From Chitinophagaceae bacterium (GTDB lineage: Bacteria; Bacteroidota; Bacteroidia; Chitinophagales; Chitinophagaceae), in contig JAGFIS010000004.1 in NCBI GenBank assembly GCA_024103425.1, positions 1 to 64,000 of the forward strand: 64,000 bases of DNA. Reading direction: 5' to 3'. Numbering within the stretch: the first letter of the stretch is position 1; every line of letters begins with the position of its first letter. Positions 55,601 through 63,710 of this stretch are shown piece after piece. The notes beneath the pieces are model-generated. The model was not told the origin of the DNA. It saw only the letters and a list, made by a program, of their open reading frames with translations, and ran no database searches. Position numbers and translations under genes: made by a program.

Positions 55601-55807
55601 AGCACCCGGCTTTACGTCGATTGCGTAGTAACCTTCTGCATTAGTAACAGTTCCTGTCTGGGTTCCCTTCACAACAACAGATACGTCAGGTAAAGGCTGT
55701 CCTTCCTGCCCCATAACTGTTCCTGTGATCCTTTTTGTTTGTGAAAATGCAACTACCGAAGAAAACATCAGCAGCATACATAAGATAAAGAATCTTCTCA
55801 TGAACAT
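52655..55807 (-). CDS. SusC/RagA TonB-linked outer-membrane transporter
   Basis: The 1050-residue protein has a signal peptide, a carboxypeptidase-regulatory-like domain (~24-110, with GQPLPDVSVVVKGTQTGTVTN), the plug (~120-235) and a 22-strand barrel. SusC family features are visible: LIRGIGSVSASSSPLYVLNG and ILKDATAAALYGSRAANGVV. Energy comes through TonB. It imports a large solute together with SusD. It heads the operon and has a candidate -7 element ~70 bases upstream. An in-frame ATG two codons downstream could also be the start. Confidence 0.95.
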   Translation of the reverse strand: MFMRRFFILCMLLMFSSVVAFSQTKRITGTVMGQEGQPLPDVSVVVKGTQTGTVTNAEGYYAIDVKPGATVLVFSSVGSETQEVVIGNQTVINVALIQSVGELQEVVINVPYGTVKKTSFTGSENTVTAQTLSAKPVTSVTKALDGLVPGVMMTNGGGAPGSGASMLIRGIGSVSASSSPLYVLNGVPYDGSITSLNTDEIESLTILKDATAAALYGSRAANGVVMITTKKGMRGAPVTRISYQQGFMTRGIPEYDRVGPKDYYELFWEAYKNNYKAQGNSDAQAGIMASNVLTGPSGLIYNAYNVPGNQLVDPVTGKLNPSAQLLWQDSWEDALFRTALRTNANFNVSGASDRVNYFFGAGYLNEEGIVRFSGYERFNMRLNVNMDATSWFKTGLNLDGAMSTNKNVPSGGTATTNPFYFTRQMGPIYPVWQRDLATGAFVTDPLTGKPMLDWGTPEQMGTRPYAGRANLLGSLALDDRSSRGFNGNANTYAEIKFLRDFSFKTTVGVNFFSSNGTNYQNNQYGDAAPSTPGGPDGGRSTKSNTRQVSLTANQVLTWSRTMDKHNVTALAGHENYRWKQNYLAGYMSGFVFPGQTELNNGATAFNPPTSYENNETMESYFGSVNYTYDNKYLLSGSYRTDGSSIFAADKRWGNFYSVGLGWRISQEKFMQNIPWLNELKFKASYGEQGNNAIGQLYAYRAYYYADGTGSYVPPQSLENPDILWEKNQTTNVGIEYSVLKRRLSGSFEWFNRVSDNLLFQVPLPPSLGTFIWQNIGTMKNTGIEVQLSGVPVKTRDFDWRIDFNLTHFKNKITKLPPNQRENGIVSGTKKLMEGHSIYDFWLREYAGVDASTGDALYYKDVLDANGKETGERTVTNVYNQGTFYYHGSSIPDVFGGITNTFNYKGIGLSVHLVYSYGGLFYDGNYASLMHRGSAGTAWSVDILDRWKKPGDVTTVPRIQNAIAGQDGVSTRWLFDGSYLNVKSVSLSYSLPHDVVDRMYLGGLDFFVNADNIWLFSAHKGMDPQRSFAGTSDWSYTPYRTISVGINAKLK

Positions 55808-55874
55808 TATTGATTTTATAAAAAAATAAGGATAGTGTGTCCTGTATAAGACAACCTACTACCCAAAAACGCTG

Positions 55875-55882
55875 CAAAATTA
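55875..55882 (-). promoter_or_regulatory. -7 promoter element for the SusC-SusD operon
   Basis: The minus strand reads TAATTTTG, an exact TAnnTTTG match about 68 bases before the susC start at 55807. The remaining intergenic sequence to 56101 shows no supportable gene or terminator. Confidence 0.4.
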
Positions 55883-56101
55883 ACTTATTTTAATGTGAAA
55901 TCCCTGCCTTCAAGCCCTTAATACACGGTACTTTGCACGTGTACGTATAAAACGAACGGTTACTTAACAAAACCTTCACAAGAAGTTTCGTCAATGCATA
56001 AACATAAGATTCAATATGTAGTATTTAAGCACTGCCTAAATGCCAAAAATCCGGATATCAGAAAGGATATTTTATTCGGGGGATTGGTGAATAAAAAGTG
56101 T

Positions 56102-57871
56102 TTAAAGACCCAATTTTAAATTAAGTTTATCTTTCAACTCTCTCACTAACGGATACTTGGATACCAGATACTGATATTTTTCCCGTGAGTTCAGATATTT
56201 CTGCCTATCCGGAATCTTACCGTTTGAATCCACCACTATGGAAAAAGTAATCGTCCTGTTATTGAAATGAGATTGCAGGTGCCGGATGAGTTCTCCTCGT
56301 TCACCTTCAATCAAATTATGATGGAATTCGCTTTTGCAACAAATATCAACACAGTTATTATCACTTACACACAAATCTGATTCTCTAAAAGCAGTTACTG
56401 CGGATGAGTGGCCCGAATCGTCCAACTTTTTAATAAAATCGTCCCAGGCAATCATTAACTCATCTTCAGTCAGTTCCAATGCTCCCTGAGATTGCATCCG
56501 CGATGCGATACCATTCCTGATTTCTTCCAAAGAAGCGCGATTTTTCGAACCCGATCTCTTAGGTTGCTCTTTGTGAACCGGAGCAACAGATTCCTTCACA
56601 TAAAGCACAGGTTCGGGTACGGGGTGTACCTTCTGATATGTTTCTTTTTGAAGTATTTCTTTTTTAACCGGTACTTGTTTTTCTTTTACCGGAGAAATGA
56701 CGAGCGCTTTGTAAGACACGCTCTTTGAAGCGTCAGTTAATTTTTTTTTTACTTCTTCGCCCGAAGAGAAGTCTATCACCTGAGAAAGGTAACTCAACTT
56801 AATTAACGTAAGCTCTATTTGCAACCGTTTGTTCCTTGCTGTACGAAGGTGGATAATAGCTTCATTCAAAATACTGATGGCGCTGATGATCCACGACTCA
56901 CTCACTTCCTTCGCCTTAGCCATATACTTAGACTTAAAGTCTTCCGGCACTTCCAGCAATGAAGCTACTTTGTGGTCTTTGCTTACCAGCAGATTACGCA
57001 GAAACTCTGCAAAGCCCTCAAGGAAAATATCACCCTCAAAACCTTTCCTGTCAATCTCATCAAAAATCAGCAGTGCATCACTCAGTCGCTGATCCTTCAA
57101 TGCATCCACCACTCTGAAGTAATAGTCTTCGTCGAGGATGTTGAGGTGTTCAAGGGTATTCGCATAGGTAACATCTGCATTGGTGAAGCTTACAATTTTA
57201 TCAAACAGGCTTAATGCATCTCTCAGGCATCCTTCGCTCTTCTGTGCAATCAAATGCAGTGCGGCATCTTCGGTATGAATACCTTCAATCTTACCGATTT
57301 TCTTCAGATGCTTAACAGTATCCTTATTCGTAATACGTTTAAAATCGAAAATCTGGCAGCGCGAAAGGATGGTCGGTATAATCTTATGCTTTTCGGTGGT
57401 GGCCAGAATAAAAATCGCAAATGGCGGCGGTTCTTCCAGCGTCTTCAAAAATGCATTGAAAGCTGCAGTAGAGAGCATGTGTACCTCGTCTACGATATAC
57501 ACCTTATATTTACCTGCCTGCGGAGCAAAACGTACCTGTTCAACAAGCGTGCGGATATCATCCACCGAGTTATTACTGGCAGCATCTAATTCATGAATAT
57601 TTAATGAAGTTCCCCTGTCAAAAGACACACAAGACTGGCATTCATTACAAGCCTCTCCATCGGCTGTCCTGTTTTCGCAGTTGATGGTCTTGGCCAATAT
57701 TCTGGCACAGGTGGTCTTTCCTACCCCTCTGGGTCCGCAAAACAAAAACGCATGCGCAAGCTGACCGCTCTTAATCGCATTTTTAAGAGTGGTTGTAATG
57801 TGTTCCTGACCTACTACTGCGTCAAAATTCTGTGGCCTGTACTTCCGTGCGGATACGATAAATCTTTCCAT
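56102..57871 (-). CDS. dnaX: DNA polymerase III subunit gamma/tau
   Basis: The 589-residue clamp-loader ATPase has Walker A GPRGVGKTTCAR at about 46-57, a zinc site with CENRTADGEACNECQSC, Walker B VYIVDEVHML, and the sensor region ILATTEKHKIIPTILSRCQ. The C-terminal third is a low-similarity tau-like extension. No frameshift site was sought in detail. It stands alone, with a -7 element ~55 bases upstream. Confidence 0.96.
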   Translation of the reverse strand: MERFIVSARKYRPQNFDAVVGQEHITTTLKNAIKSGQLAHAFLFCGPRGVGKTTCARILAKTINCENRTADGEACNECQSCVSFDRGTSLNIHELDAASNNSVDDIRTLVEQVRFAPQAGKYKVYIVDEVHMLSTAAFNAFLKTLEEPPPFAIFILATTEKHKIIPTILSRCQIFDFKRITNKDTVKHLKKIGKIEGIHTEDAALHLIAQKSEGCLRDALSLFDKIVSFTNADVTYANTLEHLNILDEDYYFRVVDALKDQRLSDALLIFDEIDRKGFEGDIFLEGFAEFLRNLLVSKDHKVASLLEVPEDFKSKYMAKAKEVSESWIISAISILNEAIIHLRTARNKRLQIELTLIKLSYLSQVIDFSSGEEVKKKLTDASKSVSYKALVISPVKEKQVPVKKEILQKETYQKVHPVPEPVLYVKESVAPVHKEQPKRSGSKNRASLEEIRNGIASRMQSQGALELTEDELMIAWDDFIKKLDDSGHSSAVTAFRESDLCVSDNNCVDICCKSEFHHNLIEGERGELIRHLQSHFNNRTITFSIVVDSNGKIPDRQKYLNSREKYQYLVSKYPLVRELKDKLNLKLGL

Positions 57872-57925
57872 GTCTCTTCAAGCGAATGTAAGCATTTTAA
57901 AGCTTTACATCCAGGGTACTTTTCT

Positions 57926-57933
57926 CAAATTTA
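57926..57933 (-). promoter_or_regulatory. -7 promoter element for dnaX
   Basis: The minus strand reads TAAATTTG, an exact match about 55 bases before the dnaX ATG. Confidence 0.4.
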
Positions 57934-58002
57934 CCGGAAATTATCCACTTCGATTACCCACTCTCACAAGTAATTAAAATTGATCGTTCTTCCGGCTGAA
58001 AA

Positions 58003-58033
58003 TAAAAAAACCGCCCTGTTTGCAGAGCGGTTT
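58003..58033 (-). terminator. Intrinsic terminator after rplL
   Basis: AAACCGC and GCGGTTT form a stem, and on the minus strand it is followed by seven T residues. It lies about 25 bases beyond the rplL stop and closes the rplKAJL operon. Confidence 0.8.
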
Positions 58034-58055
58034 ATAATGCGATTATTCTAAAGAA

Positions 58056-58430
58056 TTAAGCTAACTCTACGTCTGCGCCTGCTTCGATCAGTTTAGCTTT
58101 GATGTCTTCAGCTTCTGCTTTGTCAACACCTTCTTTAACCGGCTTCGGAGCGCTATCAACTAACTCCTTGGCATCTTTCAGTCCAAGACCGGTCAGGTCT
58201 TTAACCAGTTTTACAATGCTGAGTTTGTTAGCACCTGCACTCTTCAGGATTACGTCAAATGTTGACTTTTCTTCTGCAGCAGCAGCGCCACCGCCGCCGT
58301 CACCACTTACAACAACTGCAGCAGCTGCGGGTTCGATACCATACTCTGATTTCAGAAAATCAGCTAATTCCTGTACTTCTTTTACTGTTAAGTTTACTAA
58401 GCTTTCGGCTAATGATTTTACGTCTGCCAT
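58056..58430 (-). CDS. rplL: 50S ribosomal protein L7/L12
   Basis: The 124-residue stalk protein recruits translation GTPases. Its N-terminal dimerisation domain (residues ~1-35), an Ala/Gly-rich hinge ([13 protein letters not shown]) and C-terminal domain ([36 protein letters not shown]) are all present. It is the last gene of the rplKAJL operon and has a terminator after it; rpoB does not follow. Confidence 0.98.
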   Translation of the reverse strand: MADVKSLAESLVNLTVKEVQELADFLKSEYGIEPAAAAVVVSGDGGGGAAAAEEKSTFDVILKSAGANKLSIVKLVKDLTGLGLKDAKELVDSAPKPVKEGVDKAEAEDIKAKLIEAGADVELA

Positions 58431-58450
58431 TTTTTTGAGTTTTAATTTTT

Positions 58451-58488
58451 TCCGCCTTCTTTTCCCGGCCGGGCCGGGATCCGGCGGA
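58451..58488. repeat. GC-rich nested hairpin between rplJ and rplL
   Basis: An outer stem TCCGCC / GGCGGA encloses an inner stem CCCGGCC / GGCCGGG. It sits in the 111-base gap between the two genes. On the minus strand it is followed by A-rich, not T-rich, sequence, so it is not an obvious terminator there; on the plus strand T-runs follow. Confidence 0.55.
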
Positions 58489-58541
58489 TCGTTTTTTAAA
58501 AAAATTGTTTTTTATCTAATAAGGCTTACGCCCGATTATTC

Positions 58542-59153
58542 TTATGCTTCAGGAGCTTCTCCTTCTGCTTTGGGTTCTTCCGGCTGTGCCGGTGCTTCTT
58601 CGCTCTTTGCAGCTTCCTCTTGTGCAGGGGCTTCAGCGGCAGGAGCTTCTGCTTTTGCTGTTACGTTCTCAGGTTTGTTTTCAAGAGCACCGATAACTCT
58701 CTGGATCGGCGACATTAACAATCCGATTACTTCAGCAATCATTTCATTCTTAGTCTTAATCTTAGTCAGTGTAGCCAACTGATCATCACCAACGAAGATT
58801 TCACCATCCAGGAAAGCAGCTTTTAAAGAGGGTCTCTCTGTGTTTCCTTCTTTTCTAAAGCTGGTGATAATGACAGCAGGATCTTTAGGGCTCTCGCTGA
58901 ACATCAAAGCGGTTACATTGTGCAGTGAATCATATACACCTGCATATTTCTCACTGTCTAAGCTTTCAAGCGCCTTTCTGATTAAAGTATTTTTAGCCAC
59001 TTTCATTTCCACATTCTTGTCGAAGCAAGTGCGGCGAAGGGCTGTTACCTGGCTTACTGTCAGGCTTTCAGTATCTGTGATGTAGAAGTTGGTATATTGG
59101 CTGAACTTCTCCTTCAGCAAATCTATCACCTCCTGTTTTTGTTCCTTTTTCAT
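58542..59153 (-). CDS. rplJ: 50S ribosomal protein L10
   Basis: The stalk-base protein anchors L7/L12 dimers on 23S rRNA. The core (KKEQKQEVIDLLKEKF, FYITDTESLTVSQVTALR, KVAKNTLIRKAL) matches L10, and the C-terminal ~35 residues are an Ala/Glu/Pro-rich extension beyond the usual 170. It precedes rplL and follows rplA. Confidence 0.97.
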   Translation of the reverse strand: MKKEQKQEVIDLLKEKFSQYTNFYITDTESLTVSQVTALRRTCFDKNVEMKVAKNTLIRKALESLDSEKYAGVYDSLHNVTALMFSESPKDPAVIITSFRKEGNTERPSLKAAFLDGEIFVGDDQLATLTKIKTKNEMIAEVIGLLMSPIQRVIGALENKPENVTAKAEAPAAEAPAQEEAAKSEEAPAQPEEPKAEGEAPEA

Positions 59154-59200
59154 ACTGTTGTTTTGTTTTACTCGGCTCTAAGGCCGGATAAATAATTTTA

Positions 59201-59890
59201 TTAGCTCTGTACTGATTTAGTGTCAATAGGAATACCGGGACTCATGGTGCTTGCCATGGTCAGGCCTTTCAGGTAAGTACCCTTTGCTGTAGCCGGCTTC
59301 AATTTGATAATAGCACTGATTAGTTCCAAGCTGTTATCGGCAATCTTCTGAGGATCGAAGCTCACTCTTCCTACTGAAGCGTGGATGATTCCTGCCTTGT
59401 CTACTTTAAAAGCAATTTTACCACCCTTTACATCTTTAACTGCATCAGCAACATCGTTGGTAACTGTTCCTGTCTTAGGGTTAGGCATCAGGTTTCTCGG
59501 ACCGAGCACCTTACCCAGACGGCCAATCTTAGGCATCACTGATGGCGTAGCGATGATAACGTCTACTTCTGTCCAGCCACCATCGATCTTTGTGATGTAT
59601 TCATCCAGGCCCACATAATCAGCACCTGCTTCTTTTGCAGCATCTTCTTTATCGGGTGTGCAAAGCACTAAAACTGTTTTTGTTTTTCCTGTTCCGTGAG
59701 GCAGCGAAACGGTACCTCTCACAGCCTGGTCGGCTTTCTTAGGGTCAACACCCAGGCGGATGTGCAGGTCAACAGAGCTGTCGAACCTGGTAGTGTTTAC
59801 TTCTTTAACCAGTTCAGAAGCCTCCTTGAGCGTATATATTTTATCAGCCTCTATCTTGCTGTTTGCTACTTTTCTCTTTTTCGTAATCAT
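59201..59890 (-). CDS. rplA: 50S ribosomal protein L1
   Basis: The 229-residue L1-stalk protein has [15 protein letters not shown] near residue 60, the conserved [20 protein letters not shown] and the C-terminal [17 protein letters not shown]. In many bacteria L1 binds its own leader mRNA to repress this operon. A short hairpin in the rplK leader at 60394-60413 is a candidate site, not proven. Gap to rplJ is 47 bases. Confidence 0.98.
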   Translation of the reverse strand: MITKKRKVANSKIEADKIYTLKEASELVKEVNTTRFDSSVDLHIRLGVDPKKADQAVRGTVSLPHGTGKTKTVLVLCTPDKEDAAKEAGADYVGLDEYITKIDGGWTEVDVIIATPSVMPKIGRLGKVLGPRNLMPNPKTGTVTNDVADAVKDVKGGKIAFKVDKAGIIHASVGRVSFDPQKIADNSLELISAIIKLKPATAKGTYLKGLTMASTMSPGIPIDTKSVQS

Positions 59891-59926
59891 TTGAATAATT
59901 TTTAAACCGCAAAGCGGAATGAGTAA

Positions 59927-60370
59927 TTAACTTTCCCAGGGCGCTTTACCTTCTACTGTGATACCCATGCTGCGCGCAGTACCGGCTACCATCTTCATAG
60001 CTTTTTCAAGGCTGAAAGCATTCAGATCGCTCATCTTGTCTTTAGCGATTTCTTCAACCTGTGCCCAGGTAACCTTTCCAACCCTGTTACGGTTGGGTTC
60101 TTTACTTCCTGACTTAACTTTTGCAGCCTCTTTCAGCTGAATCGCAGCCGGAGGGGTTTTAATAATAAAATCAAATGATTTGTCCGCATAAACGGTAACA
60201 ACTACGGGAAGCACTTTCCCTTGTTTGTCCTGAGTTCTTGCATTAAACTGTTTGCAGAACTCCATGATGTTGACTCCTTTGGAGCCGAGTGCCGGGCCTA
60301 TTGGAGGCGCCGGGTTGGCTTGTCCGCCCTTTGCCTGGAGCTTGATATAGCCAGTGATCTCTTTTGCCAT
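59927..60370 (-). CDS. rplK: 50S ribosomal protein L11
   Basis: The 147-residue GTPase-centre protein begins [20 protein letters not shown], then [23 protein letters not shown], and has the C-terminal rRNA-binding domain ending in [12 protein letters not shown]. It is the first gene of the operon here; nusG and secE do not precede it. Downstream genes are rplA, rplJ and rplL. Confidence 0.98.
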   Translation of the reverse strand: MAKEITGYIKLQAKGGQANPAPPIGPALGSKGVNIMEFCKQFNARTQDKQGKVLPVVVTVYADKSFDFIIKTPPAAIQLKEAAKVKSGSKEPNRNRVGKVTWAQVEEIAKDKMSDLNAFSLEKAMKMVAGTARSMGITVEGKAPWES

Positions 60371-60393
60371 TTCTTACATTTTTTGGTGTTAAC

Positions 60394-60413
60394 GTCACGT
60401 TTTAAGGCGTGAC
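60394..60413 (-). promoter_or_regulatory. Hairpin in the rplK leader
   Basis: GTCACG and CGTGAC flank an 8-base loop, between the -7 element and the rplK start. It lies in the predicted leader RNA of the rplKAJL operon and could be an autoregulatory or stabilising element. Nothing more can be said from one sequence. Confidence 0.35.
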
Positions 60414-60455
60414 TCCCAAGTCCATAATAAATCTAAAAGAACTTTTTTGGGAGCG

Positions 60456-60463
60456 CAAAGGTA
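60456..60463 (-). promoter_or_regulatory. -7 promoter element of the rplKAJL operon
   Basis: The minus strand reads TACCTTTG followed by CGCTCCCAAAA, an exact TAnnTTTG match with the same extension as the infA promoter. It lies about 86 bases before the rplK start. Confidence 0.6.
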
Positions 60464-60522
60464 GGGAAAAATTGAATTATATAGAAAATATTTTCAAACC
60501 AAGGATTGAGACGCAGATTCAA

Positions 60523-60745
60523 AATTGAAGATTGAAGATTGAAAATCCAAAATTCAAGGCTCAGAGTTTATTTCGCCTCCGGCGAGTTCGGGGTTTGGGT
60601 TTCGGGGTTCGTCTCGGCTCAGCCGAGAGGGGTTTGGGGTTTACCGCCTTTTTGGCTTTGTGCGCAGATTCCCCTCCGTCTCAGGCGCAGACATGCAGAG
60701 CGAGCTCTGCAGGTTGGCGTGTCTGTGCCTAAAAACACAGATACC
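60523..60745. repeat. Short-repeat and palindrome-rich intergenic island
   Basis: The 588 bases between rplK and the nosY-like gene contain no supportable gene. They hold AT-rich ATTGAAG-type tandem repeats around 60530-60545, followed by G-rich repeats of the gggtttggg/cggggtt type. Palindromes include CTCGGCT-C-AGCCGAG at 60613-60627, TGCAGAGC-GA-GCTCTGCA at 60694-60711 and CTGTG/CACAG near 60723-60740. Two short frames here (60532-60732 and 60539-60814) have no signal, no motif and biased composition, so they are not called as genes. Confidence 0.55.
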
Positions 60746-60878
60746 TTTTCACAAAAACCTAGCGCTGCATACCTACTAGTTGAAGGTGTCAGGTTTTGGG
60801 TTCGGAGTGTGTAAATGCCTAAATAACGTTGACCGGTTTTTGTGAACTATTAAACATCTATTCATTAAAATTTCCAAC

Positions 60879-60906
60879 AAAAAAAACTTCCGGTTGCATC
60901 CGGAAG
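60879..60906 (-). terminator. Intrinsic terminator of the nos operon
   Basis: A perfect 7-bp stem (CTTCCGG and CCGGAAG) with a 6-base loop is followed on the minus strand by eight T residues. It lies about 50 bases beyond the permease stop codon at 60959. Confidence 0.85.
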
Positions 60907-60958
60907 CCTGCTCAAAAATCTATCTTAGAAATTGTGATCACTTGGGATCGGTCCGTGA

Positions 60959-61726
60959 TTACATATCCTTCCTCTTAAAACTTCTCAGAGAAAATAATAA
61001 TGGAACAGCAATCCACACCGAAAGCCCCAGGAAGGAAATAATGATACCCATACTACTTCCAAAAAATTCACGGAACACCGCTCCGGTATAACCCATAAGC
61101 GCAGATATATCCATCTGTAATAAAATCTGAACCCTGCTCAAATCAATCGGATTGATAAAACTCATAATCACCATTGCATTCTCAAGCGGATAATCCTGAA
61201 ATTGAAATAACAGAAAGAGAACAATCGCATCAAATATCAAAGCAAAGAACAACCAAAGCGCTATCGCCCAACCAATTCCCTTCGCCTTATCTCTCGTCCA
61301 CCCTACTGCCAGAAACGCAATACTCACAAAGACAACCGTGAGGAATAATCCCGACAGAATCATTACCAATCCTGTTGCATCGGCATGGTACAACAATACC
61401 GGAATGCCTACACCTATCAGGAAAGCTAAGGAGAGTGAAGTAGCCAATCCTCCAAACAGACTCAACCAGATAGTCTTGCGTTTTAAAGGCTGACTCACCA
61501 GCAACTCCGTAAACTCGGTGCTGTTATAAATATAAATAGTTGAAAAAATAATGCAGACTAAAGGCACTACCAACAAAATCAGATTCAACAAACTTGCCAT
61601 GCCTTTGGCAGCACTTGATTCAATATTAAAAACGCTTAACGATATCAAAAGCAATAATGCCGTATAAATAAGAACTATCTTATTCTGTATGATATCTACA
61701 ATTACATATTTTAAAATCTTTTTCAT
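60959..61726 (-). CDS. nosY: ABC-2 permease, NosY-like
   Basis: The 255-residue protein has six predicted membrane helices. Together with NosF and NosD it forms the complex that supplies sulfur for the CuZ centre of nitrous oxide reductase in well-studied species. Its start overlaps the end of the ATPase gene by 4 bases. The family assignment rests mainly on operon position, since ABC-2 permeases have weak motifs. Confidence 0.85.
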   Translation of the reverse strand: MKKILKYVIVDIIQNKIVLIYTALLLLISLSVFNIESSAAKGMASLLNLILLVVPLVCIIFSTIYIYNSTEFTELLVSQPLKRKTIWLSLFGGLATSLSLAFLIGVGIPVLLYHADATGLVMILSGLFLTVVFVSIAFLAVGWTRDKAKGIGWAIALWLFFALIFDAIVLFLLFQFQDYPLENAMVIMSFINPIDLSRVQILLQMDISALMGYTGAVFREFFGSSMGIIISFLGLSVWIAVPLLFSLRSFKRKDM

Positions 61727-62466
61727 GCCGGTTGCATTTGATTTGATGGTTTGCCAATAGACTGTCCGCCCATGATCTTAGCCACTGCACGCGACAATTT
61801 TTCTTCTCCCGTGATCTCCTTCAACTCAGCAAGCGGCTTCTCAAACAAGAAGTTGCCTTCGTTCATGTAAATCACTTTCGTCACCAAATCATCCAGTTCG
61901 CTAAGGATGTGTGAGGTAATCAGAATAAGTTTACCTTTTTCCTTCTCTTCAATAATGCGCTCCTTCAGCTTTTCAGAAGAAATGGGATCAAGACCTGCAG
62001 TAGGCTCATCCAGAATCAGCACCCTTGGTTTGAACATGAATGCCAGCGATGCACTCACTTTCTGAGTAGTACCTCCTGACAAGGTGCGCATCTTCTTATT
62101 CATCATATCATTCAGACCAAAACTCTTAGCCAATCTATCATCAGGAGCAATGTTTCCATCTTTTCTGATATCCTTCATCATCTGTATCAAGTGAGCGATC
62201 GTCATATTCTCTGGATACCTGCCTATCTGCGGCATATACCCGATATACTTGCGGTATTGCCATTCATTGTTCACTTCCTTGCCGTCAAAAAGAATTTGTC
62301 CGCTATCGGGAACCACCATACCGAGAATGGTCTTGATCATGGTAGTCTTACCGCAACCGTTAGGTCCAAGAAGCGCAATACACTCACCTTCTTTGAATTT
62401 AGTATTGATACCGTTCAGTACCTGAAGGCGACCGAACTTTTTGGAAATATTTTTTAATTCAATCAT
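61723..62466 (-). CDS. nosF: ABC transporter ATPase, NosF-like
   Basis: The 247-residue cytosolic ATPase has Walker A GPNGCGKTTMIK, signature LSGGTTQKVSASLAF, Walker B RVLILDEPTAGLDP and switch ITSHILSELDD. It powers the NosD-NosY complex. Its start overlaps the end of nosD by 4 bases, showing translational coupling. The C-terminus is extended by ~20 residues with low similarity. Confidence 0.9.
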   Translation of the reverse strand: MIELKNISKKFGRLQVLNGINTKFKEGECIALLGPNGCGKTTMIKTILGMVVPDSGQILFDGKEVNNEWQYRKYIGYMPQIGRYPENMTIAHLIQMMKDIRKDGNIAPDDRLAKSFGLNDMMNKKMRTLSGGTTQKVSASLAFMFKPRVLILDEPTAGLDPISSEKLKERIIEEKEKGKLILITSHILSELDDLVTKVIYMNEGNFLFEKPLAELKEITGEEKLSRAVAKIMGGQSIGKPSNQMQPA

Positions 62467-63710
62467 AATGCTAAAGGTTTCATATAGGGTTTCTCATCCT
62501 TCAGGTTTTCCGGAGTGATTCCCGGCAAAAGCTTTTCTGTTTTATCTAACAGAGAAACAATAATGCTTCTGAAGAGCATTAATGAAGCAGGATTTGACTC
62601 TATAATGGTTGAATATAAACTGATGGGTCTGTAGGGGATATCTCCACGGCCGTCTTTATTCAGATCATAACCCTCATACTTATCCCAGTAGTTACCTGTG
62701 AAGCTGTTAGCTACCAGTGTACCGTTGGTAGCCACATCAAAGGTATTGCCGATAAAGTTGTTCTGAGTAATCTCGTTGTCGAGGGTGCTGGCTGATATCT
62801 TTATAGCATACCCGTTATTGATGAACCTGTTTTTGAAAATCTTCAGACGGTTGCAGCCTTCAATATCGAGGGCGGTGGTATTTCGCCCGAAGTAGTTACC
62901 TGAAATCTCACCGTCAGAAATATCTTTGAGCAAAATTCCGTAGGCCGCACCACCCCAATTATCATTGAAGTAGTTGTTGTACATGTTTACATTGTTCGTG
63001 TACATCACTGCTACCCCTGATTCGTTCTGCTCAAAAATGTTGGATATGTATGTATCGTTGTTGGAGAACATAAAGTGCAGACCGTATCTGATGTTCTTTC
63101 TGCTGATATTTCTCCACACTAGTGAGTTGGTTACAAACTCAAAATAGATACCATCACGGTGGCCGCTGATGTTATTCCCTAAAATATACATGCTGTCTGA
63201 TCTCCAACAGTGTACCCCGTTGCCAAACAAAACCTCGTTATTGGCCACAGAGTGAATTTCGTTGTCTTTGATTGTGCAATTTCTGCTGTGCTGGGTCAGA
63301 ATGCTGTAGGTATTATTTTCAAACTTATTATTCCTGATTATAACACCGTAGCTGTCAACCACCAGTAATCCGGCAAAATCGTGCATTTCTGACTGACCCG
63401 AATTGATAATTTTAAATCCTTCTAAAATGGCACCCTTCGCATGGATTTCCATCACGTTGCCCGATCTGCCTCCATCTATCACCGGGAAGTCGATGCCCTT
63501 TAGATAAAGTGTCTTATTAAATTTAATCTCTGTTTCTTTATAAACTCCCCTTTCTACATAAACCGTATCTCCGTGCCTGGCATTATCAATTCCCTGCTGA
63601 ATCGTCTTGTTGGGATGGTTTGTCCCCACATAGACTTTTCCCGCTGTCAGCGTGTCCGAAGAACCCACCAAAGCGACAACGATTCCCAGAAAAATTTTTA
63701 ATGTCTTCAT
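62463..63710 (-). CDS. nosD: Nitrous oxide reductase maturation protein NosD
   Basis: The 415-residue exported protein has a signal peptide and a right-handed beta-helix with recurrent NxxIxNNxF-type turns (GVIIRNNKFENNTYS, CTIKDNEIHSV, LVWRNISRKN, VNMYNNYFNDN, LKIFKNRFINNG). The CASH/NosD repeat pattern and the position between nosL and nosF fit the periplasmic factor required to build the CuZ centre. It starts at 63710, overlapping the end of nosL by 1 base. Confidence 0.92.
   Translation of the reverse strand: MKTLKIFLGIVVALVGSSDTLTAGKVYVGTNHPNKTIQQGIDNARHGDTVYVERGVYKETEIKFNKTLYLKGIDFPVIDGGRSGNVMEIHAKGAILEGFKIINSGQSEMHDFAGLLVVDSYGVIIRNNKFENNTYSILTQHSRNCTIKDNEIHSVANNEVLFGNGVHCWRSDSMYILGNNISGHRDGIYFEFVTNSLVWRNISRKNIRYGLHFMFSNNDTYISNIFEQNESGVAVMYTNNVNMYNNYFNDNWGGAAYGILLKDISDGEISGNYFGRNTTALDIEGCNRLKIFKNRFINNGYAIKISASTLDNEITQNNFIGNTFDVATNGTLVANSFTGNYWDKYEGYDLNKDGRGDIPYRPISLYSTIIESNPASLMLFRSIIVSLLDKTEKLLPGITPENLKDEKPYMKPLAL

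Noticed and set aside
58099..58782. 227-codon plus-strand frame opposite rplL and rplJ
   Set aside because: Low-complexity Ala/Ser/Pro product antisense to well-defined ribosomal genes; composition follows the codons of the real genes.
60532..60814. Two overlapping short frames in the repeat island before rplK
   Set aside because: Composed of repeat words, with no start context, domain or promoter, so not credible genes.
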